Positions 60,897-64,000 of a stretch of 64,000 nt of DNA are shown in pieces. How positions within the stretch are numbered: the stretch's first letter is position 1; every line of letters starts with the position of its first letter. Source of the stretch: Eubacterium sp. (lineage in GTDB: Bacteria > Bacillota > Clostridia > Oscillospirales > Acutalibacteraceae); assembly GCA_017446095.1 (NCBI GenBank), contig JAFSRN010000002.1, positions 1-64,000 of the forward strand, in the 5' to 3' direction. The notes beneath the pieces were generated by a model that had not been told where the DNA came from, made no database searches, and was given only the letters and a program-made list of their open reading frames with translations. Position numbers and translations under genes: made by a program.

Positions 60897-61994
60897 TTAT
60901 TTCTTGAAGAAGCTTACGATATCGCTGAATGCGTCGTCGTCGCCTGCAGAGAAGCCTGAAGGTGCAGCTGCAACTTCGCTCGGAGGAGCAACGTCCTTTG
61001 TAGCTGTTACGGACTTAATCTCTTTGCCCGGGCCGTCGTCACCGAAACGTGTAGCGATAACTGTGATAATCATCTCGTCCTCAAGCTCTTCATCGAAGTT
61101 AGCACCCCAGATGATTTCGCAATCAGGATGAACAGCTTCCATAACAACGCTTGATGCAGCGTCGATTTCCTCAAGACCGATGTCTGTGGAAGCAGTGATG
61201 TTAAGCAGCACGCCGCGTGCGCCGTCGATAGAAGTCTGAAGAAGCGGAGAGGAAATTGCCTGTGCAGCAGCAACCTCTGCCTTGTCCTTGCCCTTTGCTC
61301 TGCCAACGCCCATGTGTGCGTAGCCTGCGTCCTTCATAATCTCTGTAACGTCTGCGAAGTCGGAGTTTACAAGACCTGTTGCGTTAACGAGGTCGGAAAT
61401 CGACTGAACGCCCTGACGAAGAACGTCGTTAGCAATCTCAAATGCGTTGAGAAGTGTAATCTTTTCGTTAGAAACGAGCTTAAGGTTCTCGTTCGGGATA
61501 ACCATAATAGAGTCAACGTACTGAGCAAGTTCCTCAATACCTTCCTGTGCCTGAGTCATACGGCGCTTACCCTCAAAAGCAAACGGTGTGGTAACAACAC
61601 CTACGGTGAGGATGCCCATATCCTTGGCAATCTTAGCAACTACCGGTGCAGCACCTGTGCCGGTTCCGCCGCCCATACCTGCTGTGATGAATACCATCTC
61701 GCAACCTGTAAGGATATCTGTAATTGCTTCGCGTGATTCTTCTGCAGCCTTAAGACCAACCTCCGGTCTTGCGCCTGCGCCTCTGCCCTTTGTAGCTTTT
61801 TCGCCGATCAGGATTTTCTGAGTAGCTGCTGACTTGCTGAGAGCCGGCTTATCTGAATTGATTGCAACAAATTCTACGTCTTTGATGTTGGCTCTTACCA
61901 TTCTGTTAACAGCATTTCCGCCGCCACCGCCGACACCGACAACTTTAATCTGTACAACTCTGTTATCGTCTGTATCAATTTCGTATCTGCCCAT
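60897..61994 (-). CDS. ftsZ: Cell-division GTPase FtsZ
   Basis: 365 residues. Tubulin/FtsZ signature GGGTGTGAA (108-116), N-terminal [18 protein letters not shown]7-loop residues NSDFADV, and a short variable linker with a conserved-type C-terminal tail ([14 protein letters not shown]). It polymerises into the Z-ring that recruits the division machinery. Own promoter at 62063-62091 in a 220-base gap after ftsQ. Confidence 0.98.
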   Translation of the reverse strand: MGRYEIDTDDNRVVQIKVVGVGGGGGNAVNRMVRANIKDVEFVAINSDKPALSKSAATQKILIGEKATKGRGAGARPEVGLKAAEESREAITDILTGCEMVFITAGMGGGTGTGAAPVVAKIAKDMGILTVGVVTTPFAFEGKRRMTQAQEGIEELAQYVDSIMVIPNENLKLVSNEKITLLNAFEIANDVLRQGVQSISDLVNATGLVNSDFADVTEIMKDAGYAHMGVGRAKGKDKAEVAAAQAISSPLLQTSIDGARGVLLNITASTDIGLEEIDAASSVVMEAVHPDCEIIWGANFDEELEDEMIITVIATRFGDDGPGKEIKSVTATKDVAPPSEVAAAPSGFSAGDDDAFSDIVSFFKK

Positions 61995-62062
61995 CTTTAA
62001 TTCTCCTTAATTTTTTAATTCTTGTCAGGCGACTCAATCCTGCGGTCGCCGGTACAAATGCT

Positions 62063-62091
62063 ATTGTAACAGTTTTGTAACCGGTTTGCAA
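62063..62091 (-). promoter_or_regulatory. Promoter of ftsZ
   Basis: TTGCAA (62086-62091), 17-base spacer, TACAAT (62063-62068). Leader of about 60 bases. Confidence 0.7.
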
Positions 62092-62173
62092 TACTTTTTA
62101 AAAAATATTCCTGATAAATTTTACAAACTTTTGCTTTTGTTTTGTTTTTGCTTTGGATAATATGCCCAAATTT

Positions 62174-62203
62174 CAAAATTTGTAAAGGTGTTATACTTTA
62201 CAG
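62174..62203. promoter_or_regulatory. TGTAAAG palindromic element, copy B, upstream of ftsZ
   Basis: CAAAATT then TGTAAAGG (62181-62188), six bases, ACTTTACA (62195-62202). It lies about 85 bases upstream of the ftsZ promoter and 12 bases past the ftsQ stop. Confidence 0.6.
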
Positions 62204-62214
62204 TGATTTTTGCA

Positions 62215-63201
62215 TTATTTCTCTGTAAAGTAGATTTGCTTGTCAGATGTTGCCACAATTTCACCGTGTGCTGCAGGGTTAGTCTTATCGAGCCTGTCTA
62301 TGGCAGCAAGGGCAGAATAGAGCTTATCCTCCGCCTTATCAATTGAGCCGAGCTTAATTGTGATTCGATTATCGTACACAATATAATTGTTATTAATATC
62401 TTTAGAATATATAGCCGTGACCTTTTTCATATTCACGCTTGCAATCGTGTTGCAAATGCGCTTAAGGTAGCCGAGCATCTTTTTATCCTTGAGTTCAACT
62501 GTGGTTCCTGCAACAGCTGTCTTGATTTTGGCGTTCTTAATCTCAATGCTGTGCGACGGCGCTTTAGCCGCGCTGTCCTCAAGCACCTTGAATCTGTCGT
62601 CAAGCAGGGTGTAGGAATTATCGGCATTCTTTATGCGGTAAACCGTCTTGGTTTCCGTAATCGCAACATTGATTGTGGACGGGAACTTGCGCTTAATCTC
62701 TGCATTGTAGATGTAAGGCAGATTGGTTTCAAGCTTTTCCTTTGCGCCCTTGGTGTCCGCCATAAAGAGGTTTTTGCCCTTGTCAATCGGCAACACCGCT
62801 GTAATCTGCTGCGTTGTATACTTTTCGTTACCCGTGATATTGATGGTATCAATCTTAAACAGCACGGTGAGGCTGAGCGCAACAATTATCAGCGCAACAA
62901 GCAGAATCAGCATAACTGCATAGAGTGCGCGGCGTACCTTCTTTTTAAGGCGGCGCTTTTTGTTTTGCTGCTTAACCTTTTCCTGCGGGGTGCGCTGCGC
63001 GTTGCGGTTTGCGTTTGCAGGACGGCGGTTCTGCTGCGACTGCCCCCTGCTGCCTGTCTGCTGCTGGCGCTGCTGTTCCTGACGGCGGTAAACCTTTGGC
63101 GGTTCCAGACCGAAGCTGCCAAGCTGGCTGTCAAGGCTGCGCAGGTCGTCCTCACGCGGAGTGCGCTTTGTATTGGGTTTTTGTTTGTTGTCCTTTTTCA
63201 T
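62215..63201 (-). CDS. ftsQ: Cell-division protein FtsQ/DivIB
   Basis: 328 residues from the ATG at 63201 (GGAG 9 bases upstream); the longer frame lies inside murA. A long basic Gln/Arg-rich cytosolic tail (1-90), one membrane helix (92-115), then a POTRA domain (about 117-190: IDTINITGNEKYTT) and beta domain. It links early and late divisome proteins. Its start overlaps the murA end by 50 bases. Confidence 0.9.
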   Translation of the reverse strand: MKKDNKQKPNTKRTPREDDLRSLDSQLGSFGLEPPKVYRRQEQQRQQQTGSRGQSQQNRRPANANRNAQRTPQEKVKQQNKKRRLKKKVRRALYAVMLILLVALIIVALSLTVLFKIDTINITGNEKYTTQQITAVLPIDKGKNLFMADTKGAKEKLETNLPYIYNAEIKRKFPSTINVAITETKTVYRIKNADNSYTLLDDRFKVLEDSAAKAPSHSIEIKNAKIKTAVAGTTVELKDKKMLGYLKRICNTIASVNMKKVTAIYSKDINNNYIVYDNRITIKLGSIDKAEDKLYSALAAIDRLDKTNPAAHGEIVATSDKQIYFTEK

Positions 63202-64000
63202 CGTTAACTCTCCGAATGTCAGCGCCGAGCTGGGCGAGCTGACGTTCCGTATTTTCGTATCCCCTGTCGATATGTTCAATATTGTAAATGCGCGATTTAC
63301 CCTGCGCGCCGAGCGCTGCAATGATGAGCGCCGCGCCGCCGCGAAGGTCGGTACAATTGACGTTTGCACCATTAAGAACATTTACGCCCGTGACAGTAGC
63401 GGTATTGCCGCACACCTTAATATCCGCGCCGAATTTACGCAGTTCGTGAACGTGCTGCAGGCGGTTTTCAAATATAGTTTCCGTAATCGCAGACCTGCCG
63501 TGCGCCTTGCACAGAGCAGCCATAACGGGCGCCTGCGAATCTGTGGGAAAGCCCGGATACACGCCGGTGACAATGCTGTTCACCGCACGCGGACGGTCTG
63601 TAAATTCAACTGTGATTTCATTTACAGTAGCGGCGATTTTACCACCCATCTGCCTGAACACGTCAATAACCGATGCAACGTGCGCACTGTTTATGCTTTT
63701 GAGGCAAATCCTGCCGCTTGCCGAGGCTGCTGCGCACATCAGCGTGGACGCTGCAATTCTGTCCGGCATAACGGTGTGCTCTGCCGAGTGCAGTTTGGTA
63801 ACGCCCTCAATCTCAATCACCGTGCTTCCTGCGCCGCTGATTTTTGCGCCTGCGCTGTTGAGGTAATCCGCAAGGTCGCAGATTTCCGGCTCGCGAGCCG
63901 CATTGATAATTGTAGTTCTGCCGCTGAGCAGGACTGACGCGAGAATAACATTTTCCGTTGCGCCTACGCTCGGGAAAGCAAGTTTAACTGTGCCGCCGTG
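63152..64000 (-). CDS. murA: UDP-N-acetylglucosamine 1-carboxyvinyltransferase MurA (5' end outside window)
   Basis: The reading frame is open to the window edge, so the N-terminal part is missing; 282 residues are visible. MurA-type motifs are clear: PSVGATENV, a TVMPDRIAA segment, GFPTDSQAP, ENRLQHV and DLRGGAALI. MurA makes the first committed step of peptidoglycan synthesis by adding enolpyruvate to UDP-GlcNAc; the active-site Cys would lie upstream of the window. Adjacent to ftsQ as in many Clostridia. Confidence 0.96.
   Translation of the reverse strand, partial: HGGTVKLAFPSVGATENVILASVLLSGRTTIINAAREPEICDLADYLNSAGAKISGAGSTVIEIEGVTKLHSAEHTVMPDRIAASTLMCAAASASGRICLKSINSAHVASVIDVFRQMGGKIAATVNEITVEFTDRPRAVNSIVTGVYPGFPTDSQAPVMAALCKAHGRSAITETIFENRLQHVHELRKFGADIKVCGNTATVTGVNVLNGANVNCTDLRGGAALIIAALGAQGKSRIYNIEHIDRGYENTERQLAQLGADIRRVNDEKGQQTKTQYKAHSA

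Noticed and set aside
63202-63381. A 60-residue N-terminal extension of FtsQ
   Set aside because: The extension lies entirely within murA coding sequence, and a good ribosome-binding site precedes the ATG at 63201.

Overview
The window looks like chromosome of a Gram-positive anaerobe of the Clostridia, most likely Ruminococcaceae/Oscillospirales. The grounds are the AAGGAGG-type ribosome-binding sites, TTGACA/TATAAT promoters, a murA-ftsQ-ftsZ cell-division block, a CpsB/C/D-type tyrosine-phosphorylation trio, BspA-like leucine-rich-repeat secreted proteins, a dockerin-like segment and short GTAGGG-type intergenic palindromes. The genus cannot be fixed from the sequence alone. No insertion sequence, phage, rRNA or CRISPR array was seen.

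Region 1 (about 245-31437, all on the minus strand) is the main feature: 23 consecutive genes that appear to form a dedicated threonine-phosphorylation signalling system. Read from its promoter at 31.5 kb it runs: a scaffold with about 20 ExTVAYA-like repeats and an FHA domain, a PP2C phosphatase, a transmembrane Ser/Thr kinase, two small membrane proteins, a 2072-residue wall-spanning protein, and an orphan LytTR response regulator followed by 21-bp direct repeats. The second half contains FHA proteins, a VWA-TM-FHA receptor, a second (zinc ribbon-kinase-FHA) kinase, a second PP2C phosphatase, a DUF4234-like/FHA membrane protein, a double-FHA ABC ATPase with its own permease, a zinc-ribbon membrane protein, a membrane-anchored caspase-like protein, four tandem paralogues with a shared ectodomain, and two more FHA proteins. 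In total there are ten FHA domains in nine proteins, two kinases, two phosphatases and two recurrent kinds of zinc ribbon. My inference is that surface events (VWA, kinase and paralogue ectodomains) are converted into phosphothreonine marks, read by FHA domains, and routed to the ABC exporter and perhaps the caspase-like protein. I do not recognise this combination as a described system.

Region 2 (31.6-37.2 kb) holds a GtrA-like membrane protein, a membrane-anchored calcineurin-like phosphoesterase and a large six-hairpin glycosidase. Region 3 (37.4-41.4 kb) holds a tyrosine-kinase trio, whose kinase has an extreme Gly-Tyr tail, and an iron-dependent alcohol dehydrogenase. Region 4 (41.5-55.6 kb) holds an intracellular sialidase-fold protein, five secreted or anchored proteins (three sharing one C-terminal module), an alpha/beta hydrolase, a lipoprotein, a subtilase with a dockerin-like segment and a GPH-type sugar symporter.

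Region 5 (55.7-64 kb) holds an Rrf2 regulator with a likely autoregulatory palindrome, initiator tRNA-Met, a candidate 0.2-kb structured RNA with its own promoter and terminator, a small protein plus GH38 alpha-mannosidase operon, and the ftsZ-ftsQ-murA block. Near-identical 30-bp palindromic elements flank ftsZ, and the convergent gap next to it carries an array of GTTSAAAAC boxes spaced exactly 21 bp apart.
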